64,000 bases of DNA from Gluconacetobacter johannae (lineage in GTDB: Bacteria; Pseudomonadota; Alphaproteobacteria; Acetobacterales; Acetobacteraceae), in NCBI RefSeq assembly GCF_025994435.1, contig NZ_BAQK01000020.1:12209-76208 (forward strand), given 5' to 3'. The translations under genes were made by a program, and so were the position numbers. Shown one piece after another: positions 33,150 through 41,704 of this stretch. The notes beneath the pieces are model-generated. The model was not told the origin of the DNA, ran no database searches, and saw nothing but the letters and a program-made list of their open reading frames with translations. The first letter of the stretch is position 1; every line of letters starts with the position of its first letter.

Positions 33150-33344
33150 CTACGTGCGCTCCGCCAGATCAGCCACTCCATCAAGCCGATCGGCAATACG
33201 CGCGGCCAGGTGTTTCACGTCATCATTGGCCTGCGTGCGGTCCAGCAGGCCCGCCATTTCCTGGACGTCGGCCTGCAACTCGGAAATCAGAACCTGGAGT
33301 TGCATCCGAACCCCATCGTCGTCTTCGTTCCTGTAACCCGTCAT
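33150..33344 (-). CDS. Small coiled-coil-like protein outside attR
   Basis: 64 residues, helical throughout, with heptad-like leucines (LQVLISELQADVQEMAGLLD). GGGGAGA precedes the ATG. No family is recognised. It lies on the chromosomal side of the element boundary. Confidence 0.55.
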   Translation of the reverse strand: MTGYRNEDDDGVRMQLQVLISELQADVQEMAGLLDRTQANDDVKHLAARIADRLDGVADLAERT

Positions 33345-33395
33345 TGCTGTCTCCCCGTTCCAGGCAACTTTTTACGATAGGCCAGCAGCAGGCGA

Positions 33396-33500
33396 AGGCA
33401 AGGGTTTCACCCTTGACCCACCAAAGGGCCAAGCCCTTTGGAAACCCAGAACTTTATGAAACGAATGGGATGCAAGGGCCGAGGCCCTTGCCGGGTTCCA
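33396..33500. repeat. REP-like modular repeat, copy 2
   Basis: Hairpin modules AAGGGTTTCACCCTT, CCAAAGGGCCAAGCCCTTTGG and CAAGGGCCGAGGCCCTTG, in the same order as at 50220-50338. It ends two bases before the OYE reductase stop codon. Confidence 0.85.
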
Positions 33501-33502
33501 CC

Positions 33503-34603
33503 TTACGAGGCCACCCGTTCGGAAGCCGTATGAAACGGATAATCCGTGTATCCGCGTGCGTCCCCGCCGTAGAAGCGCGCGCGATCATAGCGGTTCAGCG
33601 TCCATCCTTCGCGCAGCCGCGCCGGAAGGTCCGGATTGGCGATAAACGACCGGCCGAACGCCACCAGGTCCGCATCGCCCGACGCCAGAACGGCCTCGGC
33701 GCTGTCACGGGAAAAACCGCCCGCCGCAATGATCGTGCGCGAAAAGCTGCGGCGCAGCACAGCCGCGTCCACGGGATCGGGCTCGGCATCCCCACCGATC
33801 CGGGGCTGCACGATGTGCAGGTAGGCAGTCCCCATGCGGTCCAGCGCCGCGGCGACATAGCCGAATGTCGCATGCCGGTCGCTGTCGGCCATCGACCCGT
33901 AGGCGCCGCTTGGCGTCAGCCGAACCCCCACGCGGTCCGCCCCCCAGATGTCGATGGCCGCCTGCGTCACCTCCAGCAGAAAGCGCGCGCGGTTTTCGAT
34001 CGGGCCGCCATAGTCGTCGGTGCGCCGGTTGGTGCCGTCCTGCAGGAACTGGTCGGGCAGGTAGCCGTTCGCGCCGTGGATCTCCACCCCGTCGAACCCG
34101 GCCGCCAGGGCGCGTTCCGCGCCGCGACGGTAGTCCTCGACGATCAGCGCGATTTCATGCCGTTCCAGCGCCCGGGGCATGTCGAAGGGGATCGGCCCCC
34201 GCAGCGTCCAGGCCTGACCGTCGGCCCGGATCGCCGAGGGCGCCACCGGGGCCTCGCCATTCGGCTGCAGAGCGCGCGCCGATTGCCGGCCCACATGCCA
34301 CAATTGCTGGAACATCCGGCCCCCCCTGGCGTGCACCGCGTCGGTAATGCTCCGCCAGCCGGCAATCTGCGCGTCGTCATAGATCCCCGGCGCACGCTCG
34401 AACCCGTAGCCCTTCAGCGACACGGGCGTCGCCTCGGTAATCAGCAGCCCGCCTTCGGTCGTGCGCTGGCGGTAGTAGTCCCGCATCAAATCGTTCGGCA
34501 GGTTGCCGGGGCTGGAGCGCATCCGCGTCAGCGGCGCCATCACGACGCGATGCAGAAGCGAGGCCGGGCCGACCCGCATCGGCGTGAACAGAAGCTGAGA
34601 CAT
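33503..34603 (-). CDS. Old Yellow Enzyme family NADH:flavin oxidoreductase
   Basis: 366 residues forming an FMN-binding TIM barrel of the N-ethylmaleimide reductase type, which reduces activated alkenes with NAD(P)H. Signatures are MAPLTRMRSSPGNLP, the substrate-binding His/Asn in GVEIHGANGYLPDQFLQD, TDDYGGPIENRARF, and the FMN phosphate loop GRSFIANPDLP. The ATG at 34603 (MSQLLFTPMRVG) matches family starts. It is divergent from a LysR regulator, which probably controls it. The usual role is detoxification of electrophiles. Confidence 0.92.
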   Translation of the reverse strand: MSQLLFTPMRVGPASLLHRVVMAPLTRMRSSPGNLPNDLMRDYYRQRTTEGGLLITEATPVSLKGYGFERAPGIYDDAQIAGWRSITDAVHARGGRMFQQLWHVGRQSARALQPNGEAPVAPSAIRADGQAWTLRGPIPFDMPRALERHEIALIVEDYRRGAERALAAGFDGVEIHGANGYLPDQFLQDGTNRRTDDYGGPIENRARFLLEVTQAAIDIWGADRVGVRLTPSGAYGSMADSDRHATFGYVAAALDRMGTAYLHIVQPRIGGDAEPDPVDAAVLRRSFSRTIIAAGGFSRDSAEAVLASGDADLVAFGRSFIANPDLPARLREGWTLNRYDRARFYGGDARGYTDYPFHTASERVAS

Positions 34604-34710
34604 CGAATTCGTCCTTGTCGATCCGGCGAACCGCCCCGAATGGCTCCGCCGCTGGACATGAGCATGCCTATTCCCTTGCCAGGCTGGCAGACTGCGGGCA
34701 GACGTAACGT

Positions 34711-34729
34711 TTATTCCCAATAGGAATAA
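34711..34729. promoter_or_regulatory. LysR-type operator
   Basis: A perfect 7-5-7 inverted repeat, TTATTCC-CAATA-GGAATAA, two bases before the LysR start codon and within the 128-bp divergent gap. It contains a T-N11-A core as expected for LysR regulators. Confidence 0.7.
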
Positions 34730-34731
34730 CC

Positions 34732-35616
34732 ATGGATCGTCTCCAGGCCATGACGTACCTCGTGCGGGTCGTCGAAACGGGTTCGTTCTCGGCAGCCGCC
34801 CGGCAGTTGAACGTGGGCCAGCCGGCGGTGTCCAAAGCGGTGGCGCTGCTGGAACAGCGTCTGGGCGTCCGGCTGCTGCTGCGCTCGACCCATGGCCTGA
34901 CGCCGACCGAGGCCGGCCTGCGCTATGTCGAGGCCGCCACGCGGGCGCTGGAGGAAGCCGACGCGGCCGAACGCGCGGCACGCGGCAGCGGCGCGGGCCT
35001 GGGCGGGCGGCTGCGGATCTCCGCGCCGACCACTTTCGCGCGCCAGAACATCATCCCGCATCTGGGCCGCTTCCTGTCCGCCCACCCGGCCCTGGAGCTG
35101 GAGATCGTGCTGGACGACCGGCGCGTGGATCTGGTGGCGGAAGGGATCGACATGTGCCTGCGCGTCGGCCCGATGGAGGACACCAGCCTCATCGCCCGCC
35201 AGATCGCGCGGGGACGGCGGTCGGTCATCGCGACGCCGGCCTATTTCGACCGCGCCGGCCGGCCCGGCACGCCGGGCGACCTCGAACGGCATGAGGCCCT
35301 GATCTATACCCAGGGCCGAGGCACCGCCTGGACGTTCCGGCAGGGGACGCGCGACTGCCCCGTGACGCTGCGCGGGCGCCTGCGCCTCAGCGCCGCCGAG
35401 GGCATCCGCGCGGCGACCCTGGCCGATCTGGGACTGACCATCGCCTCCGACTGGATGTTCGCGCCGGAACTGGAAAGCGGCCGCGTCATGCGCGTGCTGG
35501 AAGACTGGACGCTGCCGCCGATCGACCTGTGGGCGGTCTTTCCCGCAGCCCGGCTGACCAGCGCGAAGGCCCGTGCCTTTACGGAATTTGTCAGTTCCCT
35601 TCTGGCGACATCCTGA
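34732..35616 (+). CDS. LysR-family transcriptional regulator
   Basis: 294 residues. The winged helix-turn-helix at 1-60 (MTYLVRVVETGSFSAAARQL; GQPAVSKAVALLEQRLGVRL) is followed by a periplasmic-binding-like effector domain (LRISAPTTFARQNIIPHLGR) of the CrgA/AaeR-type subgroup. These usually activate the divergent gene, here the OYE reductase, in response to a small-molecule inducer. The inducer is unknown. The operator at 34711-34729 also overlaps its own translation start region, so it probably represses itself. Confidence 0.92.
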   Translation: MDRLQAMTYLVRVVETGSFSAAARQLNVGQPAVSKAVALLEQRLGVRLLLRSTHGLTPTEAGLRYVEAATRALEEADAAERAARGSGAGLGGRLRISAPTTFARQNIIPHLGRFLSAHPALELEIVLDDRRVDLVAEGIDMCLRVGPMEDTSLIARQIARGRRSVIATPAYFDRAGRPGTPGDLERHEALIYTQGRGTAWTFRQGTRDCPVTLRGRLRLSAAEGIRAATLADLGLTIASDWMFAPELESGRVMRVLEDWTLPPIDLWAVFPAARLTSAKARAFTEFVSSLLATS

Positions 35617-35699
35617 ACGCGGCACGCCGCCGGACCACCTCACTGGCGCACGTCACCGAAATGACGTTACACTCGCGCATTGGACAGGAGATGGTTTCG

Positions 35700-37091
35700 A
35701 TGCGAACAGCGATAACCGCCGTGGCGATGGCGGCGACGATGGCGATCAGCGCCCATGCGGCCCCCATGGAACATCCCCAGGCCGACGCCCAGGCGCTCGA
35801 CCTCGCGGAAAAGGCCATCGCGCTGCGGTCGGTCGCGGGGCCGGGGAACCGGACGCCCCAGGTCGCGGCACTCTACAAGGCGGCGCTGGTTGCGGGCGGT
35901 TTTGCCGACCGGGACATCACGATCACGCCCGTCGACGACACGGCCTATCTGATCGCACGCTGGCCGGGCAGCGACCCGTCGCTGAAGCCGCTGGTCATTT
36001 CCGGACATATGGACGTGGTGGAAGCCAAGCCGGCCGACTGGCAGCGCGATCCGTTCAAGCCGGTGGTCGAAAACGGCTATCTGCTCGGCCGAGGAGCGAC
36101 GGACATGAAGCTGGACGGCACGCTGGCCATCGCCACGCTGGTCGAACTGAAACGCGAAGGGTATACGCCCCGGCGCGACATCATCATCGAATTCTCGGGC
36201 GACGAGGAAACGGCGATGAAGACCAGCGCCATCATCGCCGACAAGCTGGCGAATGCCGACCTCGTGCTCAACATCGACGGCGGCGGCGGCGTTCTGGACG
36301 AACATACGGGAAAGCCCGATTATTTCACCTGGACGGGGGCCGAGAAGACCTACGCCGATTTTGAAATGACGGTCACCAATCCGGGGGGCCACTCCTCGGA
36401 ACCGCGCGCCGAAAACGCGATCGACCAACTCGCCGCGGCCCTGCTGCGGATCCAGCACTATCAGTTCAAGCCGGAACTGAACGAGCTGACCCGCAGCTAT
36501 TTCCTGAGCGCCGCGAAGTGGGAGCCCGGGAAAATCGGCATCGCGATGCGCGCCTTTGCCGCGAACCCCGCCGACCGGAAGGCCATCGCCACCCTGACGG
36601 CCGACCCGTCCATGATCGGCAAGATCGGCACCACCTGCGTCGTGACCATGGTCAACGGGGGTCACGCGCTCAATGCGTTGCCGCAACGCGCGACCGCCAA
36701 TATCAACTGCCGCATCTTCCCCGGCCATCCCCGCGCCGCCATCATGGCGGAACTGGAGAAAGTCGCCGCCGACCCGAACGTCCATTTCACCGATGTCAGC
36801 GCGGGATCGGTCGCCACCGACGCCTCGCCCATGCGCCCCGATTTCATCGCGGCCGTGGACAAGGCGCTGGGTGCGACCTATCCGGGGGTTCCGGTCTTTC
36901 CCAGCATGTCCTCGGGCGCCAGCGACAGCATGTGGTTTCGCAATCGCCACGTCCCCAGCTATGGCGCAAGCCCGCTTTTCATCAAGCAATCCGAGAATTT
37001 CAGCCACGGCCTGAACGAGCGCACGCCGATCGCCGGCATCCCGCTGGCAATTGACTACTACCGGTCGCTGTTCACCAGCCTGTCGCACTGA
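35700..37091 (+). CDS. Exported M20-family metallopeptidase
   Basis: 463 residues. A signal peptide (MRTAITAVAMAATMAISAHA) precedes a two-zinc M20 peptidase. Metal and catalytic residues lie in ISGHMDVV, GRGATDMKLDG, FSGDEE and near the C-terminal NFSHGLNE. An insert dimerisation domain has GGHSSEPRAENAID. Likely substrates are small peptides or acylated amino acids in the periplasm. ATG 35700 has GGAG upstream and creates the signal peptide; the longer open frame is ignored. A second exported peptidase follows. Confidence 0.9.
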   Translation: MRTAITAVAMAATMAISAHAAPMEHPQADAQALDLAEKAIALRSVAGPGNRTPQVAALYKAALVAGGFADRDITITPVDDTAYLIARWPGSDPSLKPLVISGHMDVVEAKPADWQRDPFKPVVENGYLLGRGATDMKLDGTLAIATLVELKREGYTPRRDIIIEFSGDEETAMKTSAIIADKLANADLVLNIDGGGGVLDEHTGKPDYFTWTGAEKTYADFEMTVTNPGGHSSEPRAENAIDQLAAALLRIQHYQFKPELNELTRSYFLSAAKWEPGKIGIAMRAFAANPADRKAIATLTADPSMIGKIGTTCVVTMVNGGHALNALPQRATANINCRIFPGHPRAAIMAELEKVAADPNVHFTDVSAGSVATDASPMRPDFIAAVDKALGATYPGVPVFPSMSSGASDSMWFRNRHVPSYGASPLFIKQSENFSHGLNERTPIAGIPLAIDYYRSLFTSLSH

Positions 37092-37175
37092 GGCCCTGGA
37101 CCCGATCATGGATAAAACGACTGGGTTTCCAAAGGGCGACGCCCTTTGGCGGGTTCGTGCAGAGCCCGACCTTCC
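37090..37175. repeat. REP-like modular repeat, copy 3
   Basis: Modules: GGCCCTGGACCCGATCATGG, the linker ATAAAACGACTGGG, CCAAAGGGCGACGCCCTTTGG, and a CGGGTTCGTGCAGAGCCCGA hairpin. It begins within the M20 peptidase stop codon. Confidence 0.85.
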
Positions 37176-37208
37176 CGAAAAATCCATACAGAACCACGAG
37201 AGTGTTTC

Positions 37209-38972
37209 ATGACTCCTCGTCGCGCTCTCGCAACTCTCCTTCCCGTCGTGGCCCTGGCGACGCTGACTTCCGCGCAGGCCGCGTCGCCGGTATCTTCCCC
37301 CTGGGCGCCGGTCGATCCGGCGCGCATGTCGGCCGCGATCCGCACGCTGGCCTCCGACGACTTCCAGGGCCGCGCCCCCGCGACGGAAGGCGAGGCCCGC
37401 ACGGTTGCGTGGCTGATCGCGCAATATCGGAAGATCGGGCTGGAACCCGGTGGCGAGGCCGGCGGCTGGACCCAGGACGTGCCGCTGCTGCGGACGCGGA
37501 TCGGCACGCCGTCGCGGCTGGACGTCACGATCGGCGGGTCGGACATGCCGCTGGAACTGAAGAAGGACATCTATCTGGCCACCCTGTCGCCGGTCGAACG
37601 GCTCCAGGTCAATTCGGCCCCGATGGTCTTCGTGGGGTATGGGGTGCACGCGCCCGAACGCCAGTGGGACGATTACAAAAACGTCGATCTCAAAGGCAAG
37701 ATTGCCGTCTTCCTGGTCAACGATCCGGATTTCGACGCCAGGGCCGGCGAGCCCGTCGCCGGACGGTTCGGCGGCCGGACGATGACCTATTACGGTCGCT
37801 GGACCTACAAATATGAAGAGGCCGCGCGGCGCGGCGCCATCGGCGCGCTGATCGTGCATGACACGCCGGGCGCCTCCTATCCATGGACGACGGTGATCGC
37901 GCCGGGGGGCGAGGCGTTCGACATCGTGCGCGACGCCGCGAGCGACAAGCCGGTGCCGCTTCAGGGCTGGCTGGAAGGCGACGCCGCGACGCGCCTGTTC
38001 GCCCGCGCGGGGCTGGACCTTGCGGCCCTGCGCGTAAAGGCGCGCGACCCCGCGTTCCAGCCGGTGACGATTCCGGGCGCGACCCTGACCGCCGACGTGC
38101 CGGTTTCGGTCGCGCATCTGCACAGCCGCAATGTCATCGGCAAGCTGACCGGCGCGAAATACCCCGGCGAGACCGTCATGTACGGCGCGCACTGGGATGC
38201 CTTCGGCGTCGGTACCGACACGCAGGGCCGGCCGGTGATCCGGCGCGGCGCCATCGACGACGGGTCGGGAATTGCCGCCGTTCTGGAAATCGCCCGTGCA
38301 TTCAAGGCCGGTCCGAAACCGGCCCGGACGGTGATGTTCGCCGCCTGGACCGCCGAGGAACGCGGGCTGCTGGGTTCGACATGGTACGCGGCGCATCCGC
38401 TGGCGCCGCTGGCGAAAACAGCGGCGAATTTCACCATCGACGTGCTGCAGATGGCCGGCCCCGCCCATAATGCCTTCGTCATCGGCGCCGGGCAGGACAG
38501 CCTGCAGGACGATCTGGCGGCCGCCGCCCGCACGCAGGGCCGCATCGTGCAGCCCGAGGCCCGGCCCGAGCGCGGCGCATTCTATCGCGCCGACCATCTG
38601 CCCTTCGCCCGCGCCGGGGTGCCGGTCGTGGCCATGATGGGCATGGCCGGCCCCTACGACCTGCTGTCGGGCGGTGTCGCGGCCGGCGAGGCGTGGCTGA
38701 AGGCCTATATGGCCTGCTACCATCAGGCCTGCGACATCTGGAGCGCGAACTGGGATCTGCGCGGCGCGGCCGAGGACACGGCGCTGCTCTACCAGATCGG
38801 ACGCGACGTGGCGTTCTCGCACGTCTGGCCCCATTGGAAGCCCGGTTCCGAATTCGCCACCATCCGCGCGGAAAGCGCCGCCGAACGGGGGGGGCGAGTG
38901 AGAGCCGTTCGGAAAGTCGGGCTTTGCCCGAACCCACCAGGGCCTGAGGCCCTGGACCCCGATCATGGATAA
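37209..38972 (+). CDS. Exported M28-family metallopeptidase with repeat-encoded C-terminal tail
   Basis: 587 residues. A signal peptide (LATLLPVVALATLTSAQAAS) is followed by a protease-associated insert (FVGYGVHAPERQWDDYKNVD) and the M28 aminopeptidase core. Zinc ligands lie in MYGAHWDAFG, GAIDDGSGIAA and WTAEERGLLGS. The last 18 residues (from VGLCPNPPGP) are encoded by a REP-like repeat. They are reached only because of an eight-G run at 38887-38894: one G fewer would end the protein at ERGGE, before the repeat. It lies downstream of the M20 peptidase and may share its role in peptide scavenging. Confidence 0.88.
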   Translation: MTPRRALATLLPVVALATLTSAQAASPVSSPWAPVDPARMSAAIRTLASDDFQGRAPATEGEARTVAWLIAQYRKIGLEPGGEAGGWTQDVPLLRTRIGTPSRLDVTIGGSDMPLELKKDIYLATLSPVERLQVNSAPMVFVGYGVHAPERQWDDYKNVDLKGKIAVFLVNDPDFDARAGEPVAGRFGGRTMTYYGRWTYKYEEAARRGAIGALIVHDTPGASYPWTTVIAPGGEAFDIVRDAASDKPVPLQGWLEGDAATRLFARAGLDLAALRVKARDPAFQPVTIPGATLTADVPVSVAHLHSRNVIGKLTGAKYPGETVMYGAHWDAFGVGTDTQGRPVIRRGAIDDGSGIAAVLEIARAFKAGPKPARTVMFAAWTAEERGLLGSTWYAAHPLAPLAKTAANFTIDVLQMAGPAHNAFVIGAGQDSLQDDLAAAARTQGRIVQPEARPERGAFYRADHLPFARAGVPVVAMMGMAGPYDLLSGGVAAGEAWLKAYMACYHQACDIWSANWDLRGAAEDTALLYQIGRDVAFSHVWPHWKPGSEFATIRAESAAERGGRVRAVRKVGLCPNPPGPEALDPDHG

Positions 38973-39030
38973 AACGACTGGGATGCAAGGGCCGAGGCCC
39001 TTGCCGGGTTCGGGCAGCGCCCGACCTTCC
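38926..39030. repeat. REP-like modular repeat, copy 4 (overlaps the M28 gene end)
   Basis: Modules: GTCGGGCTTTGCCCGA, CAGGGCCTGAGGCCCTGG, linker CCCGATCATGGATAAAACGA, CAAGGGCCGAGGCCCTTG, and GGGTTCGGGCAGCGCCCGA. Its first 47 bp are part of the peptidase reading frame. Confidence 0.9.
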
Positions 39031-39138
39031 TCTTCCCATATAACTTAGCGCCTCGGGCGCATTGTTTCTCTTTGAATCATGACTTCGCAGCCGGCGGCCC
39101 TATCGTGACAGGGGGACTCCTGTCACGATGAAACTCTC

Positions 39139-39448
39139 ATGCTGCGGCGTATCTCTGCTGGATTGGCCTGCCTCTATTTGAACGCCGTCATGGTTCCAGC
39201 CAGCGCGACCACACTTCCGACGGATGATTTCCGAGACGCTTCGTCTCTGTACGCTGAAATCCCGTTTCACGCATCTGGATTTCGGCATCGATGCAGTTCG
39301 CTCCAGGACCGCGCCGCAAAGCACCTGCACCCTCCGCTCTCGTGACAAGGCGTTTTCAAGCCTGGATTGCACCTATTACGTCGGCAATGATTTTGGCGAT
39401 TTCGAACCGATGCAGTTCAGCTTCTTCCGGCGAACCGGCGTCCCCTGA
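39139..39448 (+). other. Possible short secreted protein, perhaps frameshifted
   Basis: One frame (from 39139) begins like a signal peptide (MLRRISAGLACLYLNAVMVP) and stops at 39345. An overlapping frame (from about 39224) runs to 39448 and ends with a folded-looking segment (DCTYYVGNDFGDFEPMQFSF). Together they could be one exported protein broken by a +1 shift. Neither half is recognised, so this is tentative. Confidence 0.3.
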
Positions 39449-39659
39449 CCCCGGATGGCGACAGGGGACATCATTTTTCGCATCCCTCGTGACCAAACCA
39501 CACATTATCACATTTCGTGACATTCCTCAGGCTCGTCCATCGCGCCTCTTTCAACGATTATGACCCTCCCTGAACAGGAAGTGTCCGATGCCGAACCGAT
39601 CCGTCATACCCCATGCCCACCCTGTCAACCGATCCCTCCGCGCCCGGCGGGAAAAGGGC

Positions 39660-40013
39660 ATGAGACATACGATGCCGGCACTCGGCTGCCTGATTCTTCT
39701 TGCCACCCTAGGGGCCTGCCAATCGCCGGACGAAAATTCGTCGCAATGTCGGCGTGGACCGTCGCCGGGATCGCAGAGAGGGGAGGGCGGTCATGGCGGG
39801 TTCGGTGGCATGCGGGGCGCAGGCATGGGCGGCGGCATGATGGGCGGCCGCTTCGGCGGGTTCGGTCGGGTCCATCAGGACAGCGGGGCAGACCGCTGCC
39901 AACCGCGCCCGGGCGATGGACCGGACGGACAATCCTCAGCCGGACAGGGCGGCAGGTCCGGCAGGCAGGACACCATCACCCCCTCGGGCATCCATATTGG
40001 CGACCCCCGCTGA
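39660..40013 (+). CDS. Small glycine-rich lipoprotein
   Basis: 117 residues. A lipoprotein signal with lipobox LGAC (MPALGCLILLATLGACQSPD) is followed by a glycine/methionine-rich low-complexity tract (GGFGGMRGAGMGGGMMGGRF). No family is recognised. A GAAAAGGG site precedes the ATG. It is followed 13 bp later by a second lipoprotein gene. Confidence 0.6.
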   Translation: MRHTMPALGCLILLATLGACQSPDENSSQCRRGPSPGSQRGEGGHGGFGGMRGAGMGGGMMGGRFGGFGRVHQDSGADRCQPRPGDGPDGQSSAGQGGRSGRQDTITPSGIHIGDPR

Positions 40014-40026
40014 AGCCCGGTTCGTC

Positions 40027-40236
40027 ATGAAGGGCCTGCTGCCCTGTCTGTGTGCCCTGGCGCTGCTGGCCGGATGCGCCTCACCTCCTCCGGCACGCGA
40101 CGATGACGGCCAGCCCTTCATCGACGGTCCCCGCGGAAACCGCTCGGCCGGCGGCGGCCGGAGTATCTGGTCCGACGTCCTCCACACAGCCATGCAAACG
40201 GGCATGCAGGCCGGCATGGGCATGCTTCATCACTGA
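40027..40236 (+). CDS. Small lipoprotein
   Basis: 69 residues. The signal and lipobox are MKGLLPCLCALALLAGCASP, and the mature part has a methionine/glycine-rich end (AMQTGMQAGMGMLHH). No family is recognised. It is probably co-transcribed with the preceding lipoprotein and converges on tesA. Confidence 0.6.
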   Translation: MKGLLPCLCALALLAGCASPPPARDDDGQPFIDGPRGNRSAGGGRSIWSDVLHTAMQTGMQAGMGMLHH

Positions 40237-40251
40237 TACAGTCCCTTGCGG

Positions 40252-40896
40252 CTACCCCCGCGCCATCTGCGCCAGATGCTCGACCATCGGGGTCAGGCGG
40301 CGGACGATCTGCCGGACGCCGTCCGGGCTGGGATGGATATGGTCGGCCTGCACCAGACCGGGATGGGCCGCGACGCCGTCCAGGAAGAACGGGTCCCACA
40401 GGATGCCGGGGCGGTGTGACAGGCGGTCGAACACCGCGCGGAAGGACTGGCCATACGGGGCGCCCATGTTGGGCGGGGCATACATGCCCGACAGAAGCAC
40501 CGGCAGATGCAGCGCCTGCAGGCGATCGAGAATGGCCGTCAGGTTGCGCTCCATCAGCGCCGGATCCAGCCCGCGCAACCCGTCATTGCCGCCCAGTTCC
40601 ACGATGACCGCGTCCGGCCGGTCGCCCAGCGCCCAGTCCAGCCGCGCCAGGGCGTCGGTGCTGGTGTCGCCCGACACGCCGCCATCCAGAATGGTGATAC
40701 GGTCGCCGCGCGCGTCGAGCGCGGCCTGAAGCCGGACCACGAACCCGTCGCCATGCGCCAGGCCATAGCCCGCCGTCAGCGAATCCCCCAGCGCGAGGAT
40801 CCTGACCGGCCGGGCAGGCCCGTCCGCCGCCCGGCCCGACGGGCCGATGCAGACCACGCCGCACAGGCACAGCACGGCAAAAAGGGTTCGGGCCAT
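40252..40896 (-). CDS. tesA: SGNH-hydrolase arylesterase/thioesterase, TesA-like
   Basis: 214 residues with a signal peptide (MARTLFAVLCLCGVVCIGPS). The GDSL nucleophile block is ILALGDSLTAGYGL. The oxyanion Gly/Asn lie in VELGGNDGLRG and the catalytic Asp-x-x-His in QADHIHPSPDG. The family hydrolyses acyl-thioesters and aryl esters in the periplasm. It is divergent from an ABC ATPase/permease pair, the same neighbourhood as E. coli tesA-ybbA-ybbP. Confidence 0.92.
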   Translation of the reverse strand: MARTLFAVLCLCGVVCIGPSGRAADGPARPVRILALGDSLTAGYGLAHGDGFVVRLQAALDARGDRITILDGGVSGDTSTDALARLDWALGDRPDAVIVELGGNDGLRGLDPALMERNLTAILDRLQALHLPVLLSGMYAPPNMGAPYGQSFRAVFDRLSHRPGILWDPFFLDGVAAHPGLVQADHIHPSPDGVRQIVRRLTPMVEHLAQMARG

Positions 40897-40954
40897 TCGC
40901 CCGCGCCATGTAGCGTATGAAACGAGGCAAACCGGAATGTCGGAAGGAGCACGC

Positions 40955-41704
40955 ATGGACGGCGAAGGATTCCCCAGCGGACGACCGGCCCTGATAGAGG
41001 CGGAGGACCTGTGGCTGACAGTGCCGGCCCGTCCATCAGGGGTCAACCCGACGGGCAATCCGGGCGGCCTGGACATCCTGTCCGGCGTCAGCCTGCGGGT
41101 CGGCGAGGGCGAGGCCGTGGGGATCGTCGGCCCATCGGGGTCGGGCAAGACATCGCTGCTGATGCTGCTGGCCGGGCTGGAACGTCCGACGCGGGGCAGG
41201 GTGCGGATCGCGGGCACGGTGCTGGGCGACCTGGACGAAAACGCCCTGGCCCGCTTCCGCCGCCGGACCACGGGCATCGTCTTCCAGTCCTTCCAGTTGA
41301 TCCCGACCATGACGGCGCTGGAAAACGTGCTGGTGCCGCTGGAACTGGCCGGCCGCGCCGACGGGGTGGCGACTGCGACGGCCGCCCTGGCGGCGGTGGG
41401 GCTGGACGGGCGTCTGGGACATCTGCCGACCGAACTGTCGGGCGGCGAGCAGCAGCGCGTCGCCCTGGCGCGCGCATTCGTCACCCAACCGCGCCTGCTG
41501 CTGGCCGACGAACCGACCGGCAACCTGGACACCCGCACCGGCGAGAGCGTCATGGCGCTGATGTTCAGCCTCCAGCAGCAGTACGGCACGACCCTGGTGC
41601 TGATTACCCATGATCCGGCGCTGGCCGCCCGATGCGACCGCCGGCTGCATGTCCGCGACGGCCGGGTGACGGCCGATCATCCCCTGCGGCGGGACGATCC
41701 ATGA
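40955..41704 (+). CDS. ybbA: ABC transporter ATP-binding protein, YbbA-like
   Basis: 249 residues of the LolD/MacB/YbbA class. Walker A is GPSGSGKTSLLM, the signature is LSGGEQQRVALARA, and Walker B is LLLADEPTGNLD. Start ATG 40955 is picked for its AAGGAGC site; an ATG at 40937 is possible. Its stop overlaps the permease start by 4 bp. The pair is thought to handle membrane-embedded or lipidic substrates; no periplasmic binding protein is present. Confidence 0.92.
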   Translation: MDGEGFPSGRPALIEAEDLWLTVPARPSGVNPTGNPGGLDILSGVSLRVGEGEAVGIVGPSGSGKTSLLMLLAGLERPTRGRVRIAGTVLGDLDENALARFRRRTTGIVFQSFQLIPTMTALENVLVPLELAGRADGVATATAALAAVGLDGRLGHLPTELSGGEQQRVALARAFVTQPRLLLADEPTGNLDTRTGESVMALMFSLQQQYGTTLVLITHDPALAARCDRRLHVRDGRVTADHPLRRDDP

